Program-made: the position numbers and the translations under genes
Notes under the pieces: model-generated
What the model was told of the DNA's origin: nothing
Databases searched by the model: none
Seen by the model: only the letters and a program-made list of their open reading frames with translations
From: Hibiscus mutabilis
Taxonomy: Eukaryota; Streptophyta; Magnoliopsida; Malvales; Malvaceae
Assembly: GCA_019671005.1 (NCBI GenBank)
Contig: CM033718.1
Span: 37,464,508 to 37,528,507 of the forward strand
Length of the DNA stretch: 64,000 bases
Direction of reading: 5' to 3'
Part shown: piece after piece, positions 47,803 through 60,303 of the stretch
How the letters are laid out: each line of letters opens with the position of its first letter
Numbering within the stretch: position 1 is the first letter of the stretch

Positions 47803-48579
47803 CTATGGCAAGCCATCTATTTCTTCTTCCACATCATAAAAATAGGCTGGGGAATGTAACATTTGTAGTTTGATTGGCATCATCTCAGAACCTTCACTTG
47901 CTTGGAACATAGCAGCAAGGGTAGCCAGAGCATCAGCCATATGGTTATCTTCTCTTGGGAGATGCTTAAAATTAATCTCATTGAATTCTTTAGTTAATTC
48001 AATGACCAACTTGTAATATTCTATCAACTTTGCATCCTTCGTCTCTCATTCGCCACGTATTTGGTAAATGACTAGCGCTGAGTCTCCATAAACTTTCAAA
48101 TTCTGAATCTTTCTTTCAATGGCCTCCCTTAGCCCTAATATGCAAGCCTCATATTCTGCCATATTATTGGTGTAGAAGAATTTTAAATGATTGGTAAAAG
48201 GATAATAATCTCCCTCGGGTGAAACCAGATTTGCTCTGATTCCTCGTCCTAAAACATTTGCAGCACCATCAAAATTCGTGATCCACGGATGCATTTGAGC
48301 TTCATCCTTTTCTACTGAGATACACATCAAATCCTCATCAGGGAAATTGAAATTTAGAGCTTCATAGTCATCACAGGCACGACTTGCCAGAAAGTCAGCT
48401 ATGGCGCTTCCTTTTATTGCTTTTTGGCTAACATACTGAATATCAAATTCTGACAACAACATCTGCCATCTAGTCAGTTGCTCCTTGATCTTTTCTAGGG
48501 CTACTTGGCATTCTTCATTCCATATTCCTGGTTTATTCTTTTTAAGTAATCTGAATATCGGATCACACTTTTCTGTCAA
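47803..48579 (-). pseudogene. Tat-type additional RNase H (aRNH) of element C
   Basis: Two open segments (48579-48046 and 48027-47803) separated by one TGA where a Trp codon is expected. Acidic residues are all present: TNFDGAAN, MAEYEACI, YGDSALV and HMADALATLA. This second RNase H, resembling archaeal/host RNase H, distinguishes Tat elements. Its N-terminal neighbour jumps from KIKEQL straight to TRWQMLLSEFDI, meaning the ordinary RNase H domain between RT and this one, about 100 residues, is missing. Confidence 0.82.
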
Positions 48580-49806
48580 TTGGGAAATGAATCGGGCAAT
48601 TTAATTTAGCCTTCCTAGGAATCCTCGAACGTCTTTCTGTGTTCGTGGTGGTGGGAGTTCCTGTATGGCCTTTATCTTATCAGGATCAACTTTAATTCCC
48701 TTTATACTTACAACAAAACCCAGCAATTTTCCAGACATAACCCCAAATGAGCACTTGGCAGGGTTGAGCTTCAGCTGAAATTTTCTCAACCTTGAAAACA
48801 ACTTCTTTAAGTTCTCCATGTGTTCTTCTTCAGATCGTGACTTAGCGATCATATCATCGACATATACTTCTATCTCTTTGTGCATCATATCGTGAAAAAG
48901 AGTAACCATGGATCTTTGGTAAGTTGCCCCAGCATTCTTTAAACCAAAAGGCATCACTTTATAGCAGAAAGTTCCCCAAATTGTAACAAAGGTTGTCTTC
49001 TCTATATCTTCTGGGCACATCTTTATCTGGTTATACCCAGAAAACCCATCCATGAAGGAGAATATAGAATGGCCCGCTGTATTATCTACCAAGGTATCAA
49101 TATATGGAAGTGGAAAAGTATCCTTAGGACTTGCCCTATTAAGATCTCTGTAGTCAACACACATTCATACTTTTCCATCTTTCTTTGGGACTGGAACAAT
49201 ATTGGCTACCCATTCAGGATATTTAGCTTTCTCAAGGAACCCAGCATCATATTGCTTTTTCGCCTCATCTCTGATCTTCAGGAGTGTTTCAGTCTTCATT
49301 CTTTTGAGCTTCTGTTTTACAGGCTCGCATCCAACCTTTATTAGGAGCCTATGCATAACAATGTCAGTGTCTAGTCCAGGCATATCTTGATACGACCATG
49401 AAAATATGTCCTTATACTCTTTTAGGAGCTCAATCAGGCATTGCCGAGTTTTGGCTATAATAGTGGTACCAATCTTCACCTCATGCTTCTCCTCTTCAGT
49501 ACCCAGATTCAAAATTTCCAACTCTTCCTTGTGGGGTAAAATCTGTTTTTCTTCCCCTTCAACCATTCTGAGTAAGTCATCGGGTACATCATATTCTTCC
49601 TCATCATCCACATTTCCAACTTCTTCAAAGCATAAAGGCACATCAAAGTTAATTTTAGAGCCAGACTCTGAGTTATTTGAACTGTTGATATCTAAAGACC
49701 TGCAAAGAAGAGTACAAGAAATATATACCAAGGAAAAGATAAATGAACGAATGAATTGATTTTTATTTTTGGTTTGTTCACATTTTTTTTGGTTTTCATG
49801 TTTCAT
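48580..49806 (-). pseudogene. Reverse transcriptase of element C
   Basis: Starts in the pre-RT linker (49806) and runs through DIFSWSYQDMPGLD, PEWVANIVPVPKKDGKV, then a TGA at about 49165 (Arg CGA expected), then CVDYRDLNRASPKD, FMDGFSGYNQIKM, KVMPFGLKNAGATYQR and the catalytic box YVDDMIAKS at about 48850, all intact. FGVMSGKLLGFVVS and TQKDVRGFLGRLN close the domain; a TAA follows at about 48600 where a Tyr codon is expected. The RT itself needs only two codon changes from an open frame. Confidence 0.88.
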
Positions 49807-50377
49807 GATTTTTATTCATGGAAAGAAAATTCACCACGCATGATTTTAGAAAAAATATGTATCTTTTATTGATTCAAAATTAGTTATTTGACATAGACCC
49901 TTTTACATAAGATCTCTAATTGCCCCCGGGTCTAAAGGCAAAAGAGTTGGTTTTGAGAATTACTCTGAGACTGTCTTAAAAACTTCAGGGATTTCTTCAG
50001 CGGTCAATTGTTCAGTTTAGAGCTAGGGCAAATCTTGGACAAGTATCCATTTTCTCCTTCCTCGTCCATCAGGGCATTGATGCTCAGCTTCTCAAAAGAC
50101 TCGCACAAGTCACTCTTTCCTTCCTCGTTTTTATCAAATCGCGCATCCGGATCTAGAAAACCCTCAGATCTAAAATTGTGGCTCAAGGGCGGGTACGTCA
50201 TTGGTTCTCACTCAATCTCTTCCCCTTTTAGTCTTTTCCTCCTCCTCTATTGATGCTTCCTCATTTATGCTTTTCTTTGCCATTTGCTGGGCTTGAAGCC
50301 CAAGCCAAATCCGTCTTTTTTTTCTGGAATAACCATAGGATACAGTCTTCCTTGGTGTTTCTTCCCAAACCTTTTTC

Positions 50378-51174
50378 CTACTTCAGCTCCTTCTCGAGCG
50401 TCTGCTTCACCTGTATCTTGGCACAGCTTGGCAACTCTGGCTCAGGTACCGTACTCCCTTCAGTGACGAATGTTGCACTGACCAACTCTAAGGTCCTGAA
50501 ATGACACTCAAGCGCTCCCTCAGCCACCTCGATGTATGGTGCATTAGTAACTACCGATGCAATAATTTCCTCCTCTGCGCCAACCGTCACCAACTGCCCA
50601 TCCATCACAAATTTCAGCTTTTGGTGAAGGGTAGAGGGTACAACACCTACTGTATGGATCCATGGTCGCCTGAGCAAGCAACTATAACTAGGCCTTATGT
50701 CCATGACCACGAAATTTACCTCGAACGTTGATGGTCCAATTTGCAAGGGAACTTCAATTTTCCCAAGCACATCCCTTTGGGTCTCATCAAAGGCCCGTAC
50801 TGTATTTTGATAAGCTCTCATGTGAGAGCTATCAATAGGCAACTTTTTCAACGTTGCCAAAGGGAGAACATTTAAAGCCGACCCATTATTAATCAGAACA
50901 CCGGGCAGCATATATCATTTACATCTAGTAGAAATATGGAGGGGTTTGCACGATCCTCTTCCCTCCGTAGTGATTTCTTCATCATTAAATGAAATGAAGT
51001 TATTAACAGCAATATTGTTGACCAACATGTCCATTTTATCAGTCTTGATCTCCTTGGATACAAGGCGTCCCGATATCCCTCAGAACTCAATAGCAAAGAC
51101 AACATAGAGATTCTAGTAGGAAGTTTGTGTAGCTGCTCCACCACACTATACTCACTGTGCTTGAGTATTTTCAA
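50378..51174 (-). pseudogene. Aspartic protease region of element C, active-site Asp lost
   Basis: Upstream part at 51174-50893 (SEYSVVEQLHKLPTRISMLS) followed in another frame by the protease core at 50911-50378. The active-site motif reads GVLINNGSALNVLPLATL where IDNGSALN is usual, so the catalytic Asp is Asn through one G-to-A change. The rest (VRAFDETQRDVLGKIEVPL, VVMDIRPSYSCLLRRPWIH) is conserved, with LLRRPW in place of LLGRPW. The fold may be intact but catalysis cannot be. Confidence 0.85.
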
Positions 51175-51177
51175 AAA

Positions 51178-53359
51178 TTATTGAGCCTCTGACTCCTTCA
51201 CTGGCTCATGAACTATGAGTAGCTTTTTCTGAAAGAAATCTTTTTTCCCTTCTATGTTCAGCTCGCTAGCAGTTTTTCTCTGCACCGCATCTCTGTCCTC
51301 TATCGCCGGTGGGGAAAAGAGCCTTCCACTCTTCGAAAAATGGCTTACTTCGTTGACAGGTTCTTCTACTTTCTCTTTTTCATCTGACATGCCTCCTGGA
51401 CTTGCTACTGTGTAAGCATAGCTCTAGGGAACTTGCTTGTTATCCCTATAAGGGAAAGGGACAAGTGCCTTGATAATCACTCTTGGGGTTACGCACCTTG
51501 TAGTTTCATTGATCTTTGTCTTGGCTTTTATCACCAAGGGCTTCATTCCCGTATATTCCTTAGAGGACGACTCCTCTGATGCATACACATCCACCTCACG
51601 CTTCTCACTTTCCTTCCTGAAAATTCAATTTCTTTGTTGTTTATTTTTTCTTGGACCAGTTGCCTAAACTCATGGCAGCACTCAATCCAATGTCCTTCTT
51701 ACTTGTGGTACTCATAATACATCCCATCTCCTACGGTCATCTCTTCTACTTCTTCTTCCAGTATTCCGAGTACTACCAACTAGGTCCATACCCACCTCAT
51801 GGATGCTTTTACCTCAGCAACATTTCCCCTAATTATTCGGTCCTCATCTTCCATGACTGCGTTCACTCCTGCCTTCTGGTGATTTGGCAGAGGGTTTCCC
51901 TTCTCTTCTGATGTGTCGAATGATAGCATGCAAGATTTCCTCAGGTTCTTTACCACTCTTTTGAACGCGGTGCAGTTCTCAATGGTGTGTCCCCGGATTC
52001 CTGCATGATAGTCGCACTGTGCTTTCTCATCATACCACGGTGGGTATGAGGGCGAAAAAGGTGGGACATGTCTTGGTAGCACCATTTGAGTTTTGACTAA
52101 TTCTTCGAATAATTCTGCATATGTCATTGGGATAGGCGAGAAGTATGGTTTCGAGCTTCCCTGATATCTTTGTTCTTCCTTGGGTGCATTTGTGGCAGCA
52201 TGTGCTGTGGTTGTAACGCCAGGTTTATTAAAAACCACACCCTTTGAGTAATTAGGGTTGTAAACATTGGTTTCGTTGACCTCATTGTCATTCTTTTTAT
52301 ACTGTTTCTTGGTTTCTCCCCCGTCTAACCTTCTGCTTTTTGTAGCTCCCCACTTATCAGCATTTCTGCGAAGCTTTTGGTTGTATGATTAATCATGCGA
52401 TCATAAAAAGATCCTTTCAGCGTCTCCACGAACATTGGGGTGATTTCACTTTCCAACAATGGTGGTTGTACCTGAGCAGCCACGTCCCTCCACCTTTGCG
52501 TATACTGTTGGAAACTTTCATGATGCTTCTGTTCCATTCCTTGAAGAACTAGATAGTTTGGCACCATATCACTAACGTGCTTATACTGCTCGCTAAATGC
52601 CTTCGACAAATCTTTCCACGACCAAATATTAACCTGGCTCAACTGTGTGTACCAGCGAGATGCTGACCCCACTAAGCTATCCTAAAAATAGTGAATAAGT
52701 AATTTCTCATTATCTAAATACGCTGCCACCCTCCTGCAGTACATGGTCAAATGAGCTGATAGGCAAGTGGTCCCATTGTATTTTTCAAAATCAGAGAGCT
52801 TAAACTTCGGAGGAACTATAAGATTAGTCACCAAACTCAGGTCTTTGGCCTCCATATTGCCATGAGTATTCCCTTCTTGAGATGACTTAATCATTTCCTC
52901 AAGCCTTTTGTAACGATCTTCCCATTTCTTCTCATCTTTGGCTTTATCAACAATTTTGTCGAGGTCAGGTACCTCGTAAAGTTCTTCAGAATTTGCCTTC
53001 ACTTCATTACGGACAGAGGATTCATCAAAGTAAGGTGAAATCTTCACCTTGGATGAGGCAGCTTCTTTCTGATGGGCAAAGGCCATCCCCCAGAACTTGG
53101 GCAACATGTTTACTTCTTCACCACCTTCTAACGCATCTGGATCCTTAAATCCAAACCTAGCTGCAATTCAACTGATGGTTTTTCGATGTGTTAGCTCCAT
53201 TTCTTTCTTTAAATAATTCTCCATCTTCTCAAGCTTATCTTGAGTGTTTTTTTGGGTTGTTTCAATGGTTATCAATCTCTCTTCACTGTTCATGCCTTTA
53301 GTCTGGGCTCGCGTACCGTACTTATGGGTTGTTTTAGCTATTTTGAAAATTCTGCCATG
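51178..53359 (-). pseudogene. gag of element C
   Basis: Probable start at the ATG at 53359 (MAEFSK), then a coiled-coil-like part (NSEERLITIETTQKNTQDKL). The capsid region spans about 52840-52325: LIVPPKFKLSDFEKYNGTTC, LTMYCRRVAAYLDNEKLLIH, SASRWYTQLSQVNIWSWKDL, ESFQQYTQRWRDVAAQVQPP, interrupted by one TAG at about 52680 (Gln codon expected). A zinc-binding-like motif CDYHAGIRGHTIENC lies at about 52020-51970. The tail (51390-51178) is acidic and unassigned. Early stops and a frameshift near 53300 show it is dead. Confidence 0.82.
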
Positions 53360-53569
53360 TTCTTTTAGCTTTGATTAGTTTTTGTCATGTATGAATGAAT
53401 GCACAAATGATAAACTGAATTTCACACAAAAAGAAACAACACAAGTAAGGAAAGAAACTGTGCAAATGCATGAATGCAATCGAATGACCATTAATTCCAT
53501 AAGACATTTTGCTCATAAAAAACAACTCTTTATTGAATTCGAAAAGGTCATTTATTATAAGAAGTTTAA

Positions 53570-55818
53570 AATCATAAATACATCTCAGCTCGGATTCCCA
53601 ACTCCTTGATTTCTTTGACCAACCACATAAGTCTGGGTCCAATCTTTCCTACTGGCTTAATATATTGGCGAAGGGCAACAACTTCTGTGGCTAACATCCT
53701 CACATGTCAAGCTACGTCCTGAACTTGGTGCATTACAGTCTTGTCAAACTCATATCTTTCCTTGAATCTTCTTGCATTGTCTCTGAGACGTGTGAACCAG
53801 TAATCATTTCCTTCATCGATGGCGTCTTCAAGTACCAAGATCTTGGTTCTGTATTCTTAGATAATGCCCTCAATTTTGTCCACTTGTTCTTTCAAAACTT
53901 TATTTTCATTTAAGCTAGCTTGGAGGTGGTATAAGTTTGATCGTTCTGTAACTTGTGGAGAGTGTGGTTTAAATTTACCACTTGAGCTTGTAGCTTTGCA
54001 ACCATAGCCTAGCTCTATTTTATCTGTTCACTAGTCTTATCATATGCCGTCTGCAATTCCAACAAACGGACTTTGTTGTCATGTGCCTTCCGCTTTCATG
54101 TAGTCACATTTTCTTGCTCCTTCTCACGAACCCGTTTACCCTTTTCCTTCTCTGCAGCTTGTTTCTCTTTCTTTCTCTCCTCATTCAGGGCTTGCTGGAG
54201 TTTTTCAATCTCACGCTTGCTGCGCTCTTTCTCTTTCTTCACAGCTTGCTCTATTTCTAGCCTCCACTGCTCCAGGCTCTTCCGAAGATCAGCATTTCAG
54301 ATTGTTGTCTAGAATTTGAGAAAATCTACTCTCTAGATCTCAAACTTCTTCTCCAAGTCTTCATACAGCTTTGTCACCCGTTTAACCTCTCATTTATGCT
54401 TCTCGAAATCAAGACTGGATTCTTATTTGTCCTACTGGTTTTGTTCTTGCAAAACTTCTATCTCCAGCTTGGCCCCTCTAAGTTCTTCTCTCAGGATTTC
54501 AGCTTCAGTGGGGACAACTTTTAAATGTTCCTTCAGAGTCTTGGTCGGTCCATGGGTTGATAGCATGATCTTGTCATTCATTCTTGCGTGTCTCCAAACG
54601 TCATAATCCGGAGTGAACATGCAGTGGCTATCAAACTCTATGTTCATGATATATCATCTGTTCCAGGAGTCACTAATTTTCTGTATCTTCTGTCTTTAAT
54701 CTCCATAAAATTCAAATTTCAATGTACTAAGGCCAGACGTGAAAAGAATGAACTGCCGAGACCCGTATTGTCTCGACACCAACAAAGGAGCACACCCAAT
54801 TCCTCTCCATAAAACTAATAGCATAAGGTAGTTGTAATCTCCACACTTGTATAAAACTTTAGCATGACCCATCCACGGAACCCTCCATTTGATGTCTTGG
54901 TCACGTCGATCTCTAAAGATTTCTACCCATTTGCTTCTCTTAACGACCGACCAATCTTTTGCTAGAAATTCTCGAAAAGGAGAGAAATTCGGGGAGAACA
55001 CATTTGATAGAGTTAAAGTTGGACACTCCCAAAAATGGCTAAGGGCTCGGACCTGGAGCAAAGGAGCATATCCTTCGAAGCGCACACCTTCTATCTTCCG
55101 GCATGCATTTAAAGAAATGAAAGTTTCAGCTAACACTGCAGGGACTGGATTAACTCCCCTCTTTAAATGTTCTAAGAAATCCAGCAAGGCTATATCAATG
55201 TTTCCCAACACTTTTGGGAAAATAACCAAACCGTAAATTGCAATAGCCAAAAGATCTATCCTCTTTGCTTTATCTGGATGCACTGGGATAATGTTTTGGA
55301 TGCTTGACCAAGGAAAGTTAAAACTTCCCCCTCTCTTCTGTATCAGACCCTCAACTATTCATTACTCATTCCAGCAAATGCAGCAAGTCTCAAATGTAGG
55401 TTTTTGTTCTTAAGGGGCTTAGCATATACCAACTCATCTTTACATTTGTCAGGTTAAACAGGGCCAAGTACTCCTTGAATGTGGGCATCATATCTTCCCT
55501 ATTAAAAATGAAACAACAGAAACCTGGGTTCCAAAACTGGATCAGGGCTTTCAAAAACGTCTCATCTATCTTCACATATAAGAGATATACTATGTCACCG
55601 TAAGTTTCATGGAATAACAACTTGGTCTTATAGTCGAAACGATCCCAAATCTCACACAGCTCGTGCATGTTGTTCTGTTTGACACTGACGTGAGCATAAT
55701 CTGAAGTTTCTATCTCATGATCAGCAGTAAGGCTATCACCGAACATTCGTTGATTGACCTCAGACCAATAGCGTACTTTGGCATTCTCATCCTCACTTTT
55801 TAGGAGCCTTCCGTCCAT
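53570..55818 (-). pseudogene. ORF1 upstream of gag: plant DUF7745-like protein with coiled coil
   Basis: Tat/Ogre elements can carry an extra ORF before gag; its role is unknown. The ATG at 55818 opens MDGRLLKSEDENAKVRYWSE, then CEIWDRFDYKTKLLFHETYG, FWNPGFCCFIFNREDMMPTF. After a frame break near 55390 it continues at 55283-54696 with LLAIAIYGLVIFPKVLGNID, PVPAVLAETFISLNACRK, and VLWRGIGCAPLLVSRQYGSR, the core of the domain I recognise as DUF7745. A Glu/Lys-rich coiled-coil tail follows (54647-53650; ILREELRGAKLEIEVLQEQN, KEKERSKREIEKLQQAL). Several stops break the tail. Confidence 0.8.
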
Positions 55819-56563
55819 GACAAGATTTTTTTATTTAAGCAAAAAGTTCTTTTCGAGAATCAACCCCTTCTGAATATGACATGACGAATGAATATGCAAA
55901 ACAACAAGGCAAGGAAAAAAAACAAGGATTAGGAACAAGACAACAAAGGAAATCCAAAACAATTTCATTGCATAAATAATTTTGGGCAACCATTCCAACA
56001 CTCCAGGACATATCTCCACGGATTACTTTGCGAAATGATTTTGGCTTAAAACTAAAACCCTAGGTTTTCCGCATGGCTCTATTGGGGTAGGCTCTAGATT
56101 CTCAAACTTGGTTTAGTTATAATATGGTACCCGAATTGTCCTTGCTGTCCCCTACTAAGGGTAGCAAAGACCTTGGTTCTCACCTATTATAGGCTTCGAA
56201 CGAACCAAGTTCAACTCAGGAGGACTCACTACCGATGCCTTCTCGAATAATCAACATTCTTACTAAAACAAAGGGAATGAGTCCTGAAGGTACTTGCCAG
56301 GCTCATATGGAGAATCAATATCCTGACATGAGCAAAGCGTGTTCCCCTCACTTAAACGAACGAGACAAGCTTGGATGTAGAGATTGCAAACCTTTTAAAT
56401 GCATAAAATAGAACTATATTCAATTAAATGGACAAATAAATTAAACCCCTTGTGAACTTGCAAATTTCTTATTTTTTAAAGAAAAGAAGAAAAACCTCTT
56501 TTTCAAAAACACTTTTTGAATTCAATTCGTGGCCTGACCCTTTTTTGTTTTTTTAAAACAAAT
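55819..56563 (-). other. Leader between primer site and ORF1 of element C
   Basis: About 745 bases, noncoding. Nothing recognised besides T/A-rich stretches at its right end. Confidence 0.6.
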
Positions 56564-56582
56564 GTCCCCAGTGGAGTCGCCA
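56564..56582 (-). other. Primer binding site of element C
   Basis: Minus strand TGGCGACTCCACTGGGGAC, three bases after the LTR end. Its complement ends in CCA like a tRNA 3' end. This type is reported as tRNA-Arg for Ogre-like elements; the amino-acid identity is from memory. Confidence 0.85.
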
Positions 56583-56585
56583 AGC

Positions 56586-58784
56586 TGTCGCAACCCTTTC
56601 GAGGTCGACATTTTTTTGAAAACTTTTAGATTACGGAGTTGCTACCAATCTTTTAAAAAGTCTGATTGGGTCACTTTGAAAAACATGGCTATTTTAATAA
56701 AATGATTCATTTATTAAAATAACGTTTTTAGTCTTTGAAAACCATAAAATAGGTTCACGGTCAGTTACGTGTGGGGAAGGATTAGCACCCCCACAACGCC
56801 CAAAAATTGGTACCCTATTGATTTCAAAAAGTGTTTTCAAAATTGGAATTTGCAAGTTCACAAGAGTTTAACTTATTCGTCCGTTTCACGAATATATGTC
56901 TATTTTAACGGCCTAACCGCACGGAAAATGAACTCTAATCACCGCCAACACTCCTGGCGCTAACCCGTCATTTCCGTTTGGTAAGACGCCACATCAATTT
57001 AGTTTTCACTTTTTAACAAACCAAAGAAAAGATTAGGTGAGTTGTCATTTTTTTAAAGTTTAGCGTTTAAATCCTAAAGAATATCTAAATTCATTCTATT
57101 TGTCAAAGTTAGGATATTTAAAGTGTATTTTATTTCAAAAGGTGAAGAAAATTTCTAAGCAAACAAGTTTCTAATTTAAGCTCGTAAGATCCTAATCCTA
57201 AAGTTCAACCTTTTACTAAAGGCTATCAAAACAAGAAAATTCAAACCCTTAAATTTGGATTAATTTAATCTCTTCCACTAAAAAAACCCTTTTTTGTTTT
57301 CGTGTTTTTAAGATATTTTTTATTCTTTTATTCTTTTAATTGAAATGTTTTTTTAATTTTTTTAAAATGTTAATTGTTTTTAATTTTTGAAAAAAAGTTT
57401 TTTCTTTTACGTTTTTTAACAAACCTTTTTATTCTATTTTCTTAATTTTCCAAGACCTTTTATTTCCAAAATGTTTTAAAGCCCTTTTACTTTTGATCCT
57501 TTGATTTTTTTTTAAATCTTTTTACTTTTAAATCTTTATGTTTTTTTACTTTTGAAAAAAAAACTTTTCAAGCCCTTCTTATTTTTCTAAAAAACATTTC
57601 TTAAAACCTTTATTTGCCGGAACTTCTCCATCGAGAATTTTACTAAAAAGTGTATCTATTTACGGTTTACAAACTTTCTTTTTAAAATCTTTTTGGAAAC
57701 TTTTTATTTTTTCCGAAAATTGAATTTTACATTTTGAAGAAATTCCCTTACTTTAATTAATTTTTAAAAAAAAACTTATTAAACGACACCATTTTTTATT
57801 TTTTGAACAAGATGGATCAAACCAAGTTTATAGAACAAATTTTATTATTATGTTCTTTGGATTATTATCAAAAGATCAATCAAACAAATAAATAAAAAAC
57901 ACAAAATTTAACTTCCAACACCAAATTGTAATCTAAAAATATGAACAAAACAAACAAACAAGAAATTAAACAGAAAAATCAAATTAAAAGAGTACAAAGA
58001 AAAGAAAATTATACTGTTAATGGAGAAATTTCAAGCTCAAACTAAATCCAAATGCCACCGGAAAAGCTTGATTCTTCTTCAAGAGTTCGAACCAAAGCTG
58101 CTCCCAACTCGAACTGACTCCAGCAATTTTCCACAATTTTCAGAGAGTTTTTTTTGGATGATTTTCGGATGAATTTTACTTGGTGAATTGGTGAAGAACA
58201 CAAATGTATGGGGGGTATTTATACTAGAGCTAGGGCTTGCAATTCAAGGAAAAAAACAGGATTCAATCCCAAAATTGAAGCCATAATCTGCCAAGGGGCT
58301 TGATCCTCGGTTGAAACCCTAAAAAATCATCCTATTTGGTTCGAATTTGAGGACGAATTTCATCCTAGATTTGAGCCTAGGGTTTCGACTCTTCTCCTCT
58401 TTATTTCGCAGATATCGGCGGCGGCAGGGGACGGCGGCGGACGGCATCGGTCCCGTCGAAATGGCGGCGGCGGGAAGGATCGTCCGGTGGCTTCAACGGC
58501 GGCAGCCGCGGTGCAGGCGAGCAGAGCTGATGCAGCTGCGTCCCTGGGGTTTGGGGGGTTGCCTCGCGATCGTGGCTGGGCGTGGCAACCCCCTTTTCTT
58601 AATCAGGGCCATTCGATTGAAATACCCTCGATCCGACAGCTCCGGTTTAACCTGCTTATTGAAAAAAAAGTTATTTGGGCTTCTTTTTTAAAATATTGTT
58701 TTGCTTTTAAATTAATTAAAAATAGACTTTAACTATTATAATAATAATAATAATAATAAATGAGATAAAAATCTAGTGACAACA
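56586..58784 (-). repeat. 5' LTR of element C (right copy)
   Basis: 2199 bp, collinear with 42460-44664. Begins on the plus strand TGTCGCAACC and ends GTGACAACA. GC-rich stretch at about 58410-58590 lies upstream of the TATA box in transcription direction, so it is U3. Confidence 0.92.
58216..58223 (-). promoter_or_regulatory. TATA box of the 5' LTR
   Basis: TATAAATA on the minus strand, matching 44087-44094. Would start transcription leftward through the element, leaving about 1.6 kb of R-U5. Confidence 0.5.
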
Positions 58785-60303
58785 TGTACGTATTAGCAGT
58801 ACATAAAATTTTATTTTAAAGACAAATCACAAAATTGTGAAACTTTTTTGAGGCATTAACTGGTTGGTAGAAGTCTATATTAATCTCTTCTAATATCTAG
58901 CCACTGTCTGGGACCCTTGGGGTCACTTTTAGTGGCTTGCAAGGCATTTCCCACTGGAATCTACAACTTCCAAGCCTAGGGTTTCAAAACTTTGAGTCAA
59001 ATATCAGAATTTGTAATTACACTAGTATAAATAGTAAACAACAGTAACCTTCTAGGTTTTGATACGTGGTTTTTGGTATCGAAACCTGGACCAGAGTTTT
59101 CAAACTCTTATAAGGTTCCAATACTCTGGGTGCTGGATTGGCAAGTTTGGTCCATTTTGGTTCTTTTTGACCCGATAAGACCTTTGAACCACCCCGTTAA
59201 TTCCTTAACTCATTTAGAAAAACTCGATAATCTATTGTTAACCTAGAAAACACTGAGTTTCCTGTGCAAGACCAAATTTTCGAGATTTTTACTTTCTAAT
59301 GTCAAATGACCAAAATATTGTTACTTGTGAAATGACCAAAGTACCCTAATCTTCCAAATTACTAAAATGCGCTTATGAAGCCTAAATCACCCAAAAGCCT
59401 TCAAAACCAATTTTTGACTTTTGATGCCTCTAGGTATCCTTAATTTGACATTATTATTTATATTATCCGTTTGAGTAATATGGTGATAATGAATATTGGA
59501 AGAATGTCTTTACTTTTAACTTGGTAAGTTTATGCAGTCTTGGATACTGGTACTTATGATGTGATGATTATATGCATATATAAGCAAACTATATGCATAG
59601 AGGTAAATATTGGTCACGTGTCTTAGTGTTAGTCGACTAGTATATGGATTTTGATTGATCAGCATAGCACATGTGCCTCACTACTTGAATAAAACAATAC
59701 ATTAAAAAAATACTCATATATGCATAGATGCCAATACTATGCTAGGTTTCTTGAGTTTTATTGGATTGGTTCGCTAAGCTTTCTTGTCTGAAATACTATA
59801 TCGAGAATGAATATAAATATATTCCATGAATTGCTATGCCATTCTTATGATCAATCTTCATATTTTCCTACTTTTTTAGCCTCTATTTGGTATTCGTGTA
59901 TTAATGGGATTTCAAAGCTCATTATTCGATTTTTCCTCTACTCTTAGGTCGGAGATTTTGAGCAGCTTGGCGACATCAACATCATATTTGGGAATTCCAA
60001 CAACTATATTTTTCAAAGTAATACACTATTTCTTTAGTGGGCATGTAGAACATAGTACCTTGTTTTGTATTGATTCGGTAACTCTAATATACTTATTTAA
60101 ATTTGATGTATGAGTTATAGTTTAGAGCTCTACCTTTTGTAAACACTTAAACATTGTTTTATCTCCTTAATTAATGATATTTACATTCGCTTGTTGGTTT
60201 AAACGCAACAAATATTTTTTAAATTTGATTTAGGTCGCTTTTTTGGTCTGATTTGTGATTCCTTGGATCCGTCAAATTATTCGTGCTAAATCTAGGGTAT
60301 TAC
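58785..60303. other. LTR-like remnant ending GGGTATTACA
   Basis: No coding sequence. The end at 60293-60303 (GGGTATTACA) is the typical 3' end of gypsy LTRs like the one at 25464-25473. Its left part would have been split by element C, but I cannot match the beginning on the other side. Confidence 0.35.

Larger units (their letters stand above)
42460..58784 (-). mobile_element. Full-length Tat/Ogre-like Ty3/gypsy retrotransposon (element C)
   Basis: A 16.3-kb element in minus orientation with two LTRs (2205 and 2199 bp), primer site, ORF1, gag, protease, RT, Tat-type second RNase H, integrase, minisatellite-bearing 3' region and polypurine tract. LTR ends are TG...CA (plus strand TGTCGCAACC ... 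GTGACAACA). Flanks are GGTAC and TGTAC, a 5-bp target-site duplication with one difference. The size, the extra ORF before gag and the additional RNase H place it in the Tat/Ogre group. All ORFs contain stops or lost catalytic residues. Confidence 0.92.
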
